From assembly GCF_030867385.1 (NCBI RefSeq), contig NZ_JAPFBJ010000002.1:659001-723000 (forward strand): DNA of 64,000 bases. Direction: 5' to 3'. Position 1 is the first letter of the stretch, and each line of letters starts with the position of its first letter. This stretch comes from Sphingobium sp. DEHP117 (GTDB lineage Bacteria > Pseudomonadota > Alphaproteobacteria > Sphingomonadales > Sphingomonadaceae). Below are positions 11,012 through 19,832 of the stretch, one piece after another. The position numbers and the translations under genes were made by a program. The notes under the pieces are model-generated. The model worked only from the letters and a program-made list of their open reading frames with translations, was not told the origin of the DNA and ran no database searches.

Positions 11012-12214
11012 ATGTTGAAACGGCTTTTCAATCGGCGGCAGGCTGGATTAGACATCATCTCCGCAGAAAATCCCGATGAATTTGCAGGAATTGCGCGCAT
11101 AAGGCTGCGGCTCGACCGGCCTTCTTCTATCTATGTTCGTTCTACAGAAGCGAATACGCCGGAAACGGATCTCGGATCATTCGATGCGGGTGAAGTCGTC
11201 GTAAACGTTCATACCCATCTTCTTCCCGTCGGTAAGAACAGCATTGCGATCAGGCAGGTCGGCCAGGATGGCCGCACCAGCAGCCAGATGGTGAGCATGA
11301 CTGTGGCTGGCGGCGGCGAGCTGTATCAGCAGGTTGCCAGCGCAATGCGCGATCATGGCACGCCCTTGTTCTTCGTGGGGCACTGCGACTCGCGTTTCTA
11401 TCCCTATCAGGCCTATACCGCCTGGTTCGACAGACCCGATGCGCTCGATCATATCGAGCGAATGCTGCAGGCCGGGCAGGTCGACCGTGCCGAAGCCGAC
11501 AATCTCAGGCAGTTTGTCGAGCAGGGATATCTGATACTCGAAGACTTGATCGACGCCGCGCTCATCGGGAAGGTGAATGCGGAAATCGATGCTGCGGTCG
11601 CCTCGGGCTATCAGGGCTATGAATATGGATCGAGCCAGCGCATTGAGCATCTTCACAAACATAATGCCGCCATCCGCAAGCTGTGGCTGGATCAACGCCA
11701 CCGCCGCTATGTCGACCTGATTTTCGGAGAGCGCGCGCGGCCTTGCCAAACATTGACCTACGTGTTCGGCAGCCAGCAGGGCATGCATCAGGATACCATC
11801 CATCTGACGCCTTTTCCTGCGGGCTTTATGTGCGGAACATGGATCGCCCTTCAGGATGTTCAGCCGGATAGCGGTGAACTGCTGGTCTATCCCGGCAGCC
11901 ACCGTCATAAGCGCGTGCGCATGGCAGATCATGGCCTGCCAAAGATCATCGACGGCGATTGGCAAGGCTTTGTCGACGTCGTCGGGGCGGAGTGGGAGCG
12001 GATGGCGGACTGCCACGAACCCGTAGTTTATCGCCCCCGGCAGGGGACGGTGCTGATATGGCACGAAAACCTGCTCCATGCCGGGTCCGAACGAAAAGAC
12101 CCGACGGTTCCGCGCCGTTCAATCGTTATCCATTCCTTCGCCGATGGCGCGGTCGGATATTATGACAGCACCGGCCTCAACGCGTCAGCTGCTCCTATTG
12201 AGGCCTGTCAGTAG
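11012..12214 (+). CDS. PhyH (phytanoyl-CoA dioxygenase) family protein with extra N-terminal domain
   Basis: A 400-residue protein. The C-terminal half (about 165-380) resembles Fe(II)/2-oxoglutarate dioxygenases of the PhyH family. MHQDTIHLTP gives the HxD iron motif near residue 253, GELLVYPGSHRHK is the typical strand and turn, and LLHAGS supplies the distal His. The N-terminal ~150 residues (FVGHCDSRFYPYQAYTAWFD near 127) are not a domain I recognise. The substrate is unknown; such proteins hydroxylate small metabolites or sugar and amino-acid side chains. The ATG at 11012 has GGAG six bases upstream. GC in stretches I tallied is about 48-60%, below its neighbours, and it splits a conserved operon, which suggests acquisition. 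Confidence 0.75.
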   Translation: MLKRLFNRRQAGLDIISAENPDEFAGIARIRLRLDRPSSIYVRSTEANTPETDLGSFDAGEVVVNVHTHLLPVGKNSIAIRQVGQDGRTSSQMVSMTVAGGGELYQQVASAMRDHGTPLFFVGHCDSRFYPYQAYTAWFDRPDALDHIERMLQAGQVDRAEADNLRQFVEQGYLILEDLIDAALIGKVNAEIDAAVASGYQGYEYGSSQRIEHLHKHNAAIRKLWLDQRHRRYVDLIFGERARPCQTLTYVFGSQQGMHQDTIHLTPFPAGFMCGTWIALQDVQPDSGELLVYPGSHRHKRVRMADHGLPKIIDGDWQGFVDVVGAEWERMADCHEPVVYRPRQGTVLIWHENLLHAGSERKDPTVPRRSIVIHSFADGAVGYYDSTGLNASAAPIEACQ

Positions 12215-12252
12215 GCGCATCGATGGCCTGAGAGCGCCGAAGGAGCGCAAGG

Positions 12253-12660
12253 TCAGTGCGCGGTCGCCTGTGCCGGGGCCGCGGGGGCGTCGGTGAAGCC
12301 CCACATGCGCTCCAGGTTGTAGAAGCTGCGCACTTCGGGGCGGAACAGGTGGACGATCACGTCGCCCGCGTCGATCAGCACCCAGTCCGCCGCGGGCAGG
12401 CCCTCGATGCGCGCGATCTGCCCCGTCTCCTTCTTGATCCGCTCGGCCAGCTTCTGCGCCATCGCCGCGACATGGCGCGACGAGCGCCCTGACGCGATCA
12501 CCATGTGGTCCGCGATGCTGCTCTTGCCGGCAAGGGGGATGGAGATGGTTTCCTGCGCCTGATCGTCGTCGAGCGACTGCATCACCAGGGCATGGAGGTC
12601 TTCGGGCGAGGAACCGGCGCTTGTGCTGGCCGGTGCGCTGGCGCTGTGTGTGGCGGTCAA
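12253..12660 (-). CDS. rsfS: Ribosomal silencing factor RsfS
   Basis: Binds ribosomal protein L14 (uL14) and blocks joining of 30S and 50S subunits in stationary phase or starvation. The 135-residue protein has a poorly conserved N-terminal tail of about 20 residues, then the RsfS/Iojap domain. That domain shows the typical IADHMVIASGRSSRHV, the WVLIDAGDVIVHLF strand and RSFYNLERMWG. The start is a TTG at 12660 supported by AAGGAG six bases upstream; no ATG is available before the in-frame stop. It lies 22 bases after nadD, the usual operon partner. Confidence 0.95.
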   Translation of the reverse strand: MTATHSASAPASTSAGSSPEDLHALVMQSLDDDQAQETISIPLAGKSSIADHMVIASGRSSRHVAAMAQKLAERIKKETGQIARIEGLPAADWVLIDAGDVIVHLFRPEVRSFYNLERMWGFTDAPAAPAQATAH

Positions 12661-12682
12661 GGGTGCTCCTTCATGGGTGGGA

Positions 12683-13315
12683 TCATACCGGGATCATGCG
12701 ACGGGTGAGGGGATCGCGCTGTCGCGCGCCCTCATGTTCGCGGTGCCAGAGAGGGATAGCCTGCCTGAGCAGGGTTGCCGACCGTGGATCAGGGCGAAAG
12801 CGCAAATGCACGAGCGCCGGTGGTCTCCAGTGCGTCCAGTTGCTGGCGTGGTCTGCGGGCCGGACGGTGCGCCGCAGCCAGTTCGCCGCCGGAGAGCCGC
12901 GAACGGCTGCATTATAGCCCGGTCGCGCAATAACGGCAATGGGCATGATGCGCGCAATGCCGCGCCAGTTCTTCCACTTGCCGAATTGGAGCAGATTGTC
13001 TCCACCCATCAGCCAGATGAAGCGGTGGCGCGGGAAGCGGCGAGTGAGGGCGCGGAGCGTATCGACGGTGAAGCGTGTGCCCAGCTGCGCCTCGATGGTC
13101 GTGGGGCGGATCGGCGCGCGTCTGACCTGCGTGCGGGCGCTCCGCAACCGGGCGGAAAGGGGCGCCATCCCCGATGCGGGTTTGAGCGGATTGCCCGGCG
13201 ACACCAGCCACCACACTTCATCCAGCCCCAGCGCGGTTCGCGCGGCGAGGCTGATCGCGCGATGCCCGCCATGCGCCGGGTTGAACGATCCGCCGAGCAG
13301 GCCGATGCGCCTCAT
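12683..13315 (-). CDS. nadD: Nicotinate-nucleotide adenylyltransferase NadD
   Basis: Transfers AMP from ATP to nicotinate mononucleotide, making deamido-NAD. The 210-residue protein opens with the nucleotidyltransferase motif GGSFNPAHGGH (residues 8-18). It has WWLVSPGNPLK for the nucleotide pocket and FIWLMGGDNLLQFGKWKNW near 100, and the late motif appears as RSATLLRQ. The ATG at 13315 has GGAGG six bases upstream. It starts the nadD-rsfS pair; NudC in the same window acts on the pathway product NAD. Confidence 0.94.
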   Translation of the reverse strand: MRRIGLLGGSFNPAHGGHRAISLAARTALGLDEVWWLVSPGNPLKPASGMAPLSARLRSARTQVRRAPIRPTTIEAQLGTRFTVDTLRALTRRFPRHRFIWLMGGDNLLQFGKWKNWRGIARIMPIAVIARPGYNAAVRGSPAANWLRRTVRPADHASNWTHWRPPALVHLRFRPDPRSATLLRQAIPLWHREHEGARQRDPLTRRMIPV

Positions 13316-13339
13316 TCGGCCTCCATGCCGTGAGTTCTC

Positions 13340-13460
13340 GACACGTCGTCATGCTGAACTCGTTTCAGCATCCATCCATCCTCTTGGAGCTGCATTTGAT
13401 GGGACGATGGACGCCGAATCATGTTCGGGATCACGGGGAAAAGGCGAAGACTAGGCGCCA
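13340..13460. repeat. Intergenic repeat with hairpin between dxs and nadD
   Basis: ATGCTGAA (13351-13358) and TTCAGCAT (13364-13371) form a hairpin around a short loop. The surrounding sequence CGTCATGCTGAACTCGTTTC is of a type I know as a frequent intergenic repeat in sphingomonads. The second half (about 13400-13440, GGACGCCGAATCATGTTCGG) looks like a degenerate partner. It lies between the dxs stop and the nadD start, both on the minus strand. Confidence 0.5.
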
Positions 13461-13461
13461 A

Positions 13462-15384
13462 TCAGGCGATCGCCTCGTTCACGCCCGCGCTGTTGTGGCG
13501 CAGCGCGGCAAGGACGGTGTTGACGATGCCATCCGCGTCCAGCCCGGCGTCGGCATATTGCTTTTCGGGCTTGTCCTGATCCTGAAACACATCCGGCAGG
13601 CGCAGGGTGCGCAGCTTCAGCCCGGCGTCGATCAACCCATCGTCGCTCGCAAGGGTGAGCACATGCGCGCCCAGCCCGCCGATGCTGCCTTCCTCCACCG
13701 TGACGCAGACCTCATGCGTCGCGAGCAGCTTGCGGATCAGCGCTTCGTCCAGCGGCTTGGCAAAGCGCAGGTCCGCTACCGTCGTGGGCAAACCGCGCGC
13801 ATCCAGCGCGTCGGCGGCCTTCAGCGCCTCCTCCAGCCGGGTGCCGAGCGAGAGGATGGCAACCTTCTTGCCCTCGCGTACCACGCGGCCCTTGCCGATC
13901 TCCAGCCGCTGCGGCGTTTCGGGCAGCGGCACGCCCACGCCGTTGCCGCGCGGATAACGCACCGCGATCGGGCCGCTGTCGTGGCAGGCGCAGGTGTGGA
14001 CCATGTGCACCAGCTCCGCCTCGTCGGCGGCGGCCATCACCACCATGTTGGGCAGCGTGGCAAGGTAGGTGATGTCAAAGCTGCCCGCGTGAGTGCTGCC
14101 ATCGGCGCCGACCAGCCCGGCCCGGTCCATTGCAAAGCGCACTGGCAGGTTCTGGATCGCGACATCGTGCACGATCTGGTCATAGGCGCGTTGCAGGAAG
14201 GTGGAGTAGATCGCGCAGAACGGGCGCATGCCCTCTGCCGCCAGCCCCGCCGCGAAGGTGACGGCGTGCTGCTCCGCTATGCCGACATCGAAGCAGCGGT
14301 CGGGATAGGCATCGGCAAACTTGTCCAGCCCCGTGCCAGACGGCATGGCGGCGGTGATGGCGCAGACCTTGTCGTCGCGCGCGGCCTCGGCGATCAGCGC
14401 CTTGGCGAAGACGGAGGTGTAGCTCGGCGGGCCGGGCGGGGCCTTCACCTGCGCTCCGGTGACGACATCGAACTTCTGCACGCCGTGATATTTGTCGTCC
14501 GCCGCCTCGGCGGGGGCATAGCCCTTGCCCTTCTGCGTGACGACATGGACGAGGCACGGCCCATCCGCCATATCGCGCACATTTTCGAGCACGGGGATCA
14601 GCTGGTCGAGATTATGCCCGTCGATCGGGCCGACATAGTAGAAGCCCAGCTCCTCGAACAAGGTGCCGCCCATCGCCATACCGCGCGCAAATTCGTCCGT
14701 CTTCTTCGCGGCGTTGTGCAGCCTGCGCGGCAGGTGCCGAACGACCTTTTTCGCGAGATCGCGCAGGCTCATGAACTCGCGGGAGGAAACGAGCCGCGCG
14801 AGATAGGCGGAAAGCCCGCCCACCGGCGGCGCGATCGACATGTCGTTGTCGTTGAGGATCACGACGAGGCGGTTGCCCGCATCGCGCGCGTTGTTCATCG
14901 CCTCATAGGCCATGCCGGCGGACATAGCGCCGTCGCCGATCACCGCGATGCCCTTGCCGGGCCGATCCTGCATCTTGTTGGCGATCGCAAAGCCCAAAGC
15001 CGCGCTGATGCTGGTGGAGCTGTGCGCCGCGCCAAACGGATCATATTCGCTCTCAGCGCGCTTGGTGAAGCCGGAAAGGCCGCCGCCCTGCCTCAGCGTG
15101 CGGATGCGGTCTCGCCTGCCGGTCAGTATCTTGTGCGGATAGCATTGATGGCCGACATCCCAGATCAGCTTGTCACGCGGGGTATCGAACACATAGTGGA
15201 TCGCCGTCGTCAGCTCCACCACGCCAAGGCCGGAGCCCAGATGGCCGCCGGTCACGCCGACCGCGCTGATCGTCTCCGCGCGCAGTTCGTCGGCCAGCTG
15301 ACGGAGTTGCTCGGGCTTCAGCGCGCGCAGCTCGGCGGGATCGTTAACCTGATCGAGCAGCGGAGTAGAGGGGCGATCATTCAT
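13462..15384 (-). CDS. dxs: 1-deoxy-D-xylulose-5-phosphate synthase
   Basis: Thiamine-diphosphate enzyme that condenses pyruvate and glyceraldehyde 3-phosphate, the entry step of the MEP isoprenoid pathway. The 640-residue length is standard. Motifs are [14 protein letters not shown] near 46 and [15 protein letters not shown] near 75. The ThDP-binding [17 protein letters not shown] is near 152, [19 protein letters not shown] lies in the pyrimidine domain, and [12 protein letters not shown] is in the C-terminal transketolase domain. ispG at 34.6 kb belongs to the same pathway, and ubiA and coq7 use its products through the prenyl chain. Confidence 0.97.
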   Translation of the reverse strand: MNDRPSTPLLDQVNDPAELRALKPEQLRQLADELRAETISAVGVTGGHLGSGLGVVELTTAIHYVFDTPRDKLIWDVGHQCYPHKILTGRRDRIRTLRQGGGLSGFTKRAESEYDPFGAAHSSTSISAALGFAIANKMQDRPGKGIAVIGDGAMSAGMAYEAMNNARDAGNRLVVILNDNDMSIAPPVGGLSAYLARLVSSREFMSLRDLAKKVVRHLPRRLHNAAKKTDEFARGMAMGGTLFEELGFYYVGPIDGHNLDQLIPVLENVRDMADGPCLVHVVTQKGKGYAPAEAADDKYHGVQKFDVVTGAQVKAPPGPPSYTSVFAKALIAEAARDDKVCAITAAMPSGTGLDKFADAYPDRCFDVGIAEQHAVTFAAGLAAEGMRPFCAIYSTFLQRAYDQIVHDVAIQNLPVRFAMDRAGLVGADGSTHAGSFDITYLATLPNMVVMAAADEAELVHMVHTCACHDSGPIAVRYPRGNGVGVPLPETPQRLEIGKGRVVREGKKVAILSLGTRLEEALKAADALDARGLPTTVADLRFAKPLDEALIRKLLATHEVCVTVEEGSIGGLGAHVLTLASDDGLIDAGLKLRTLRLPDVFQDQDKPEKQYADAGLDADGIVNTVLAALRHNSAGVNEAIA

Positions 15385-15464
15385 ATGAAAACGGACACTC
15401 CATGCCCAAGCATAGACCTTGCCATGCGGACTGTCGAACCCATTGCGTCAGATTGAAACATGTA

Positions 15465-15935
15465 TCAAGGGGCAGTTTCGCACGCCTCGCACCGCCCCTG
15501 CACCTCGATCACGGCGCGCTTGGGCGAAAAACTCTGGCGCTCCGCCTGTGTGCGCAGATGGGCGGTGAGGCTATCGTCATCGACATGAATTGCCTTGCCG
15601 CATTCGGTGCAGACCAGGAAAATGCAGTCATGCTGGCAACCGGGATGCGCGTTGACCAGATAGGCGTTGGCGCTTTCCACCCGCATTGCGAGGTTGGAGG
15701 CTACGAACAGGTCGAGGATGCGATAGATGCTGTTGGGCGCGACCCGCTTGCCGCGCGCGGTGCTCACCGCGTCGGCAATATCATAGGCAGAACGCGGGCG
15801 GGGCTGGCTGGCGAGCGTGTCGAAGATTGTCTCGCGCATCGCCGTCCATTGCTCGCCCTGAGCTTCCAGCGCGGCGCGCGCGGCAGAGCGCAGGCGCTCT
15901 CCCTCCAGATTGTGATGATGCTGATGCCCTGCCAT
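15465..15935 (-). CDS. zur: Fur-family transcriptional regulator, probably Zur
   Basis: Metal-dependent repressor. The ~156-residue protein begins with a His-rich stretch (AGHQHHHN), then a winged-helix region with PRSAYDIADAVS and VAPNSIYRILDLF, and the dimerisation domain with HPGCQHDCIFLVCTECGKA. The CTEC and late CEAC motifs form the structural zinc site. The spacing and the HDCIFLVC motif are closer to Zur than to Fur, but this is judgement, not proof. The ATG at 15935 is chosen; a TTG at 15971 in the same frame is an alternative, and neither has a strong ribosome site. It follows gshA on the same strand. Confidence 0.82.
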   Translation of the reverse strand: MAGHQHHHNLEGERLRSAARAALEAQGEQWTAMRETIFDTLASQPRPRSAYDIADAVSTARGKRVAPNSIYRILDLFVASNLAMRVESANAYLVNAHPGCQHDCIFLVCTECGKAIHVDDDSLTAHLRTQAERQSFSPKRAVIEVQGRCEACETAP

Positions 15936-15980
15936 TTGCCCCAATTTAGGCGGGCTTGGCGGCTGAGACAAGAGCAGGCT

Positions 15981-17357
15981 TCAGAAGCTCTCTTCCGCAT
16001 AGACGCGGGAAAGATCCCCTGCCCAGGCACCGTTAAACCGCGCGAGCAGCGATTCGGCGGGCGTCTCTCCCCGGGCCACCACGTCATGCAGCGTAGCGAG
16101 ATAGCCGGTCTCGTTGTTGCCGCTCGCGTCCAGCCGCGCGCGCGCCGCCAGCCCCGCCTGCGCGATGTCGAGCACATGCCCGGCAATATCCTGCAAGGTT
16201 CGCCCGCCCGGCACTGGTGCCTTGAGGCCCAGGCGCGGCACCGCGTCGCGCAGCGTCTGGCGCGCGTCCATGCTCCAGTCCTTCACCAGATCCCATGCGG
16301 CGTCGAGCGCGCCTTGATCATAGAGCAGGCCCACCCACAAGGCGGGGAGGGCGCAGATGCGGCCCCACGGCCCGCCGTCCGCCCCGCGCATCTCGAGGAA
16401 GCTCTTGAGGCGGACTTCGGGGAAGGCGGTGGAAAGATGGTCGTTCCAGTCCGCAATCGTCGGCTTTTCGCCCGGCAAGGCTGGCAGGCGGCCGTCGAGA
16501 AAATCGCGGAAACTCTGGCCCGCCGCATCGATATATTTGCCGTCGCGATAGACGAAATACATCGGCACATCGAGCGCATAGTCGGCATAGCGCTCATAGC
16601 CGAAGCCGTCATCGAACACAAAGGGCAACATGCCGGTGCGCGCTGGATCGGTGTCGGACCAGATATGGCTGCGGTAGGACAGCATGCCGTTGGGCTTGCC
16701 TTCAGTGAAGGGCGAGTTGGCGAACAATGCGGTGGCGAGCGGCTGCAGCGCCAGCGACGTGCGGAATTTTTTCACCATATCTGCTTCGGACTGATAATCC
16801 AGATTGACCTGTATGGTGCAGGTACGCAGCATCATGTCGAGGCCCATCGTGCCCACGCGCGGCATATGGCGCAGCATGATGGCATAGCGGCCCTTGGGCA
16901 TTACCGGCAGTTCGGCGCGTGTCTTGTCCGGCCACATGCCGAGGCCCAGAAAACCGAGGCCGAGCCTGTCTCCCACTGCCTTCACCTGGGTCAGATGTCG
17001 CCCGGTCTCGGCGCAGGTCTGATGCAGGGTCTCCAGCGGCGCCCCCGAAAGTTCGAGCTGTCCCGCAGGCTCAAGACTGATGGTGCCGTCGCTTCCGGAC
17101 AGGGCGATGACATGCTCGCCCTCAATCACCGGCTCCCAGTCATAATCCGCCGCCAATCCGGCCAGCAGATCGCGGATGCCGCCCGGTTCGTCATAGGATG
17201 GCGCGCGATGATCGGCGGTGCGATAGACGAATTTCTCGTGCTCGGTGCCGATGCGCCAGCGCTCCGGCGGCTTTTCGCCGCGCGCGAATACAGAGATCAG
17301 CTGATCCCGCGTTTCGATGACGGGATCGTCCGCCGCTGTCTCCGTTCTGGTGCTCAT
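15981..17357 (-). CDS. gshA: Glutamate-cysteine ligase, proteobacterial/plant type
   Basis: Joins glutamate and cysteine with ATP, the first and limiting step of glutathione synthesis. The 458-residue protein matches the alphaproteobacterial/plant family (GCS2-like), unlike the E. coli enzyme. Motifs are WRIGTEHEKFVY near residue 35, SLEPAGQLELSGAPL near 95, MLRTCTIQVNLDYQSE near 175 and FLEMRGADGGPWG near 310. The ATG at 17357 (MSTRTETAA) is preferred to an upstream in-frame start because the extra 31 residues lack family character. The zur-like gene follows, a link to thiol and zinc balance that is only suggestive. Confidence 0.94.
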   Translation of the reverse strand: MSTRTETAADDPVIETRDQLISVFARGEKPPERWRIGTEHEKFVYRTADHRAPSYDEPGGIRDLLAGLAADYDWEPVIEGEHVIALSGSDGTISLEPAGQLELSGAPLETLHQTCAETGRHLTQVKAVGDRLGLGFLGLGMWPDKTRAELPVMPKGRYAIMLRHMPRVGTMGLDMMLRTCTIQVNLDYQSEADMVKKFRTSLALQPLATALFANSPFTEGKPNGMLSYRSHIWSDTDPARTGMLPFVFDDGFGYERYADYALDVPMYFVYRDGKYIDAAGQSFRDFLDGRLPALPGEKPTIADWNDHLSTAFPEVRLKSFLEMRGADGGPWGRICALPALWVGLLYDQGALDAAWDLVKDWSMDARQTLRDAVPRLGLKAPVPGGRTLQDIAGHVLDIAQAGLAARARLDASGNNETGYLATLHDVVARGETPAESLLARFNGAWAGDLSRVYAEESF

Positions 17358-17476
17358 TCGGTCAACCTGCCCCTGTTGTGTCGGGCAGATAGGGACTTGC
17401 GCTGCCGCAATCAATCGGGGGAGACGAGAAAGACTATTCCAGCAGCGCAATAATTCCGCTTCAGCTGCGCCATGAT

Positions 17477-18226
17477 TTAGCCCGACCAGTCGCCATTCAG
17501 GCTCATCCAGCAGGCAGCAGCGGCAATGGCGGCGGTCTCGGCGCGCAAGATCCGTGGGCCGAGGGACAGGGGGACGGCCGCCGGATGGGCGCGGATCGCG
17601 TCGCGCTCCTGTGTCGTGAACCCGCCCTCCGGGCCGATGAGCAACGCACCGGGGCCGGGGTGCGCGGTATAGGCGTCGCGCATCGCTGCGCCACCCAGTT
17701 CATCTGCGAAGAACAAGGTCCGCCCTTGCGGCCAGTCGCGCAGCAGCGCCTCGAGCTTCACCATCTCTGCCAGCTCGGGCACCGCCGTGCGGCCGCATTG
17801 CTCCGCCGCCTCGATCATTTGCGCCCCAAGGCGATCCGCGTTGAGCTTGTCCACCACGCAGCGCGCCGTCAGCACCGGCAGGATCCGCGCCACGCCAAGC
17901 TCGGTCGCCTTCTCCATCACCAGGTCGATGCGCCCCTTCTTGATCGGTGCCGCGCACAGCCAGAAATCGGGCACGGTCTCCAGCGGCTTGGTCTGCTCCA
18001 CGCATTCGAGCACAAGGTCGCGTTTGCGGATGCTCCCGGCCCGCGCCGCCCATTCGCCATCCCGCCCGTTGAACAACAGTACCGCGTCACCCTCGCCAAT
18101 CCGCATGACCGACAGCAGATAGTGCGCGGCATTGCCCTCGACTGGCACATGAGCGCCCGCACCCAGATCCGCCTCGACATAAAGGCGCGGGGCACTGCGC
18201 GGTGGCCATGCGGGGGTTGCGGGCAT
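17477..18226 (-). CDS. rsmE: 16S rRNA (uracil1498-N3)-methyltransferase RsmE
   Basis: SPOUT methyltransferase modifying U1498 of 16S rRNA. The 249-residue protein has an N-terminal PUA-like domain (RLYVEADL, HYLLSVMRIGEGDAVLLFNG) and a C-terminal knot with PIKKGRIDLVMEKATELGV, RTAVPEL, the SAM loop LLIGPEGGF and LGPRILRAETAAIAA. The ATG at 18226 follows GGAGGAAG and begins MPATPAWPP; a start 30 bases upstream lacks homology. It is divergent from ubiA, with starts only about 28 bases apart, so promoters must overlap the opposing genes' beginnings. Confidence 0.95.
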   Translation of the reverse strand: MPATPAWPPRSAPRLYVEADLGAGAHVPVEGNAAHYLLSVMRIGEGDAVLLFNGRDGEWAARAGSIRKRDLVLECVEQTKPLETVPDFWLCAAPIKKGRIDLVMEKATELGVARILPVLTARCVVDKLNADRLGAQMIEAAEQCGRTAVPELAEMVKLEALLRDWPQGRTLFFADELGGAAMRDAYTAHPGPGALLIGPEGGFTTQERDAIRAHPAAVPLSLGPRILRAETAAIAAAACWMSLNGDWSG

Positions 18227-18254
18227 GCGGGACTTCCTCCAAAGAAACGGCACC

Positions 18255-19184
18255 ATGTCTCAAGACGCGCAAAAGGCCAATATGCAAGCCGTGATAGTGC
18301 CGGATAGCGAAGCGCGCGGCCTGATGGGCCTGCTGCCGCCGCGCCTGCGTGATCTTGCCTCGATGGCGCGGCTGGACCGGCCGATCGGCTGGTGGCTACT
18401 CTTCTGGCCGGGCGCGTGGGCGATCGCGCTGGCGGGCAACGGGCTGGCGAACTGGCGCATGATGCTCTGGTTCCTGTTGGGCAGCATCGCCATGCGCGGC
18501 GCAGGCTGCGTATGGAACGACATTGTCGACCGCGATCTAGACGCTCAGGTCGCGCGTACCGCCTCGCGCCCGGTGGCGAGCGGGCGGGTGAGCGTGATGC
18601 TGGCGGGGCTCTGGATGGGCGCGCTGTGTCTCGTCGGTCTTGTCGTGCTGCTGCAACTGCGCTGGCAGGCACAGCTCGTCGCGCTGTCCAGCCTCGCGCT
18701 CGTCGCCGCTTACCCGTTCATGAAGCGCATCACCTGGTGGCCGCAGGCCTGGCTCGGGCTGGTGTTCAGCTGGGCGGCGCTCGTCGGCTGGGTGGAGATG
18801 ACAGCCAGCTTCAGCGTTGCGGGCGCGCTGCTCTATGCGGGCAGCATCTGCTGGGTGGTGGGCTATGACAGTATCTACGCGCTGCAGGACCGGGAAGATG
18901 ACGCGCTCGTCGGCATCCGGTCCAGCGCGCTCGCCATGGGGCGGCATGTGCGGGCGGGGGTGGGCGGATTCTACACGGCGGCGGTGGCGTTGTGGGCGGC
19001 CGCTGTCTGGTGCGCCCGGCCCGATCCTCTGGCGCTCATCGCGCTGGTGCCGGTGGCGCTGCATCTGCTCTGGCAGGTCTCGACGCTGAAGGAAGACGGC
19101 GCCGATCCGTTGCAGAAATTCCGCTCCAACCGCTTCGCCGGGCTGCTGATGTTCGCCGCCTGCGTGGTGGTTGGCGCGAGTTAA
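18255..19184 (+). CDS. ubiA: 4-hydroxybenzoate polyprenyltransferase UbiA
   Basis: Membrane enzyme that attaches the polyprenyl chain to 4-hydroxybenzoate in ubiquinone synthesis. The ~309-residue protein has the two Asp-rich motifs binding Mg-diphosphate, NDIVDRDLD near residue 92 and YALQDREDDALVG near 205. Between and around them are seven to nine hydrophobic helices, starting after RLDRPIGWWLLFWPGAWA. The start is uncertain: ATG at 18255 is given, ATG at 18282 (with AAAGG upstream) is also possible, and ATG at 18225 would overlap rsmE. It ends overlapping the convergent brnA stop. Confidence 0.93.
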   Translation: MSQDAQKANMQAVIVPDSEARGLMGLLPPRLRDLASMARLDRPIGWWLLFWPGAWAIALAGNGLANWRMMLWFLLGSIAMRGAGCVWNDIVDRDLDAQVARTASRPVASGRVSVMLAGLWMGALCLVGLVVLLQLRWQAQLVALSSLALVAAYPFMKRITWWPQAWLGLVFSWAALVGWVEMTASFSVAGALLYAGSICWVVGYDSIYALQDREDDALVGIRSSALAMGRHVRAGVGGFYTAAVALWAAAVWCARPDPLALIALVPVALHLLWQVSTLKEDGADPLQKFRSNRFAGLLMFAACVVVGAS

Positions 19185-19462
19185 ATCCCCAGAACTTTCC
19201 GCAGCTCCGCGTTGATGCGGCTCTGCCAGCCCTTGCCGGTGGCGCGGAACTTCTCCACCACATCGGCATCAAGCCGCAAGGTCACCTGCCGCTTGGGATG
19301 CTCAAGACGCGGCCGCCCCGGCTTGGTGAGCGTGCCGCTCGCCGGGCGGATCAGCTTGTCGCCATGCCATATGGCGGCGTGACGAAAGAAATATTCGTCA
19401 AGCTCCGGCGCATCGTCCGGATCAATCCAGGGTTCTTTGGTAGTGGGCTCTCTCTCTGTCAT
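19181..19462 (-). CDS. brnA: BrnA family antitoxin
   Basis: A 93-residue protein whose C-terminal half (GRPRLEHPKRQVTLRLDADV onward, with FRATGKGWQSRINAELRKVL) is the BrnA ribbon-helix-helix type antitoxin domain. Antitoxins of this family neutralise BrnT ribonuclease and repress their own operon by binding DNA as dimers. The ATG at 19462 lies inside the 3' part of the brnT reading frame, the usual overlapping brnT-brnA arrangement. The antitoxin appears intact while the toxin frame upstream carries a stop codon. Confidence 0.88.
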   Translation of the reverse strand: MTEREPTTKEPWIDPDDAPELDEYFFRHAAIWHGDKLIRPASGTLTKPGRPRLEHPKRQVTLRLDADVVEKFRATGKGWQSRINAELRKVLGI

Positions 19463-19694
19463 TGGCGTATCTCACTGAAATAAGGCGCTTGCTGGATTCC
19501 CTATCCGTCCAGACCAGAATGACCGCACGACCATGCAGATATCCGAATGTGATCTAGCGATCCTCACCATAATCCCTTCTGTTGTCCGGGCCGGTAATTG
19601 TGATGCCGTCGAAAACCTTATCCGCGTCGCGAAAATCCAGCCCACGTTCCTTGAGTGTCTTCAGCCGCTTGGCTTCGTCGTAACTGATCCGCAC
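19422..19694 (-). pseudogene. brnT: BrnT toxin gene interrupted by an amber codon
   Basis: Reading the minus strand from GTG at 19694 gives VRISYDEAKRLKTLKERG, then LDFRDADKVF, RRDYGEDR, stop (TAG at 19556-19554, codon 47). The same frame continues as ITFGYLHGRAVILVWT, RLISVRYANDRERAHYQ and ends TGA at 19424-19422. The total of 90 codons is the BrnT length, and both halves match the family, in which the block is usually a Tyr-containing RYI..GY. One base change from TAT/TAC to TAG explains the break. The toxin is probably dead, unless the base is a sequencing error or the codon is suppressed. GC is about 52% over codons 47-66, lower than its neighbours. Confidence 0.85.
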
Positions 19695-19782
19695 TGACAC
19701 CCCCACCCCGCACCAAGATAGCCTTGTGTTGCTGGGCAGCGTTTGTCCAGCCGTGCGCCGGGAGATGTCTCCGACATGGATT

Positions 19783-19811
19783 TATATACCTACAGAAACC
19801 CCGACGGTCAA
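19783..19811 (-). promoter_or_regulatory. Promoter of the brnTA remnant
   Basis: The minus strand shows TTGACC (19811-19806), a 17-base spacer and TATATA (19788-19783), close to a sigma-70 consensus, about 90 bases before the brnT GTG. A perfect palindrome ATGTC-TCC-GACAT at 19765-19777 lies at the expected transcription start and could be a BrnA operator, since these antitoxins autorepress. Confidence 0.6.
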
Positions 19812-19832
19812 CAATTTTTGCATCTACAAAAA

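Noticed and set aside
13330..17453. Very long plus-strand frames (708 and 683 codons) across dxs, zur and gshA
   Set aside because: They mirror the codon pattern of the three real genes and have no family motifs or ribosome sites.
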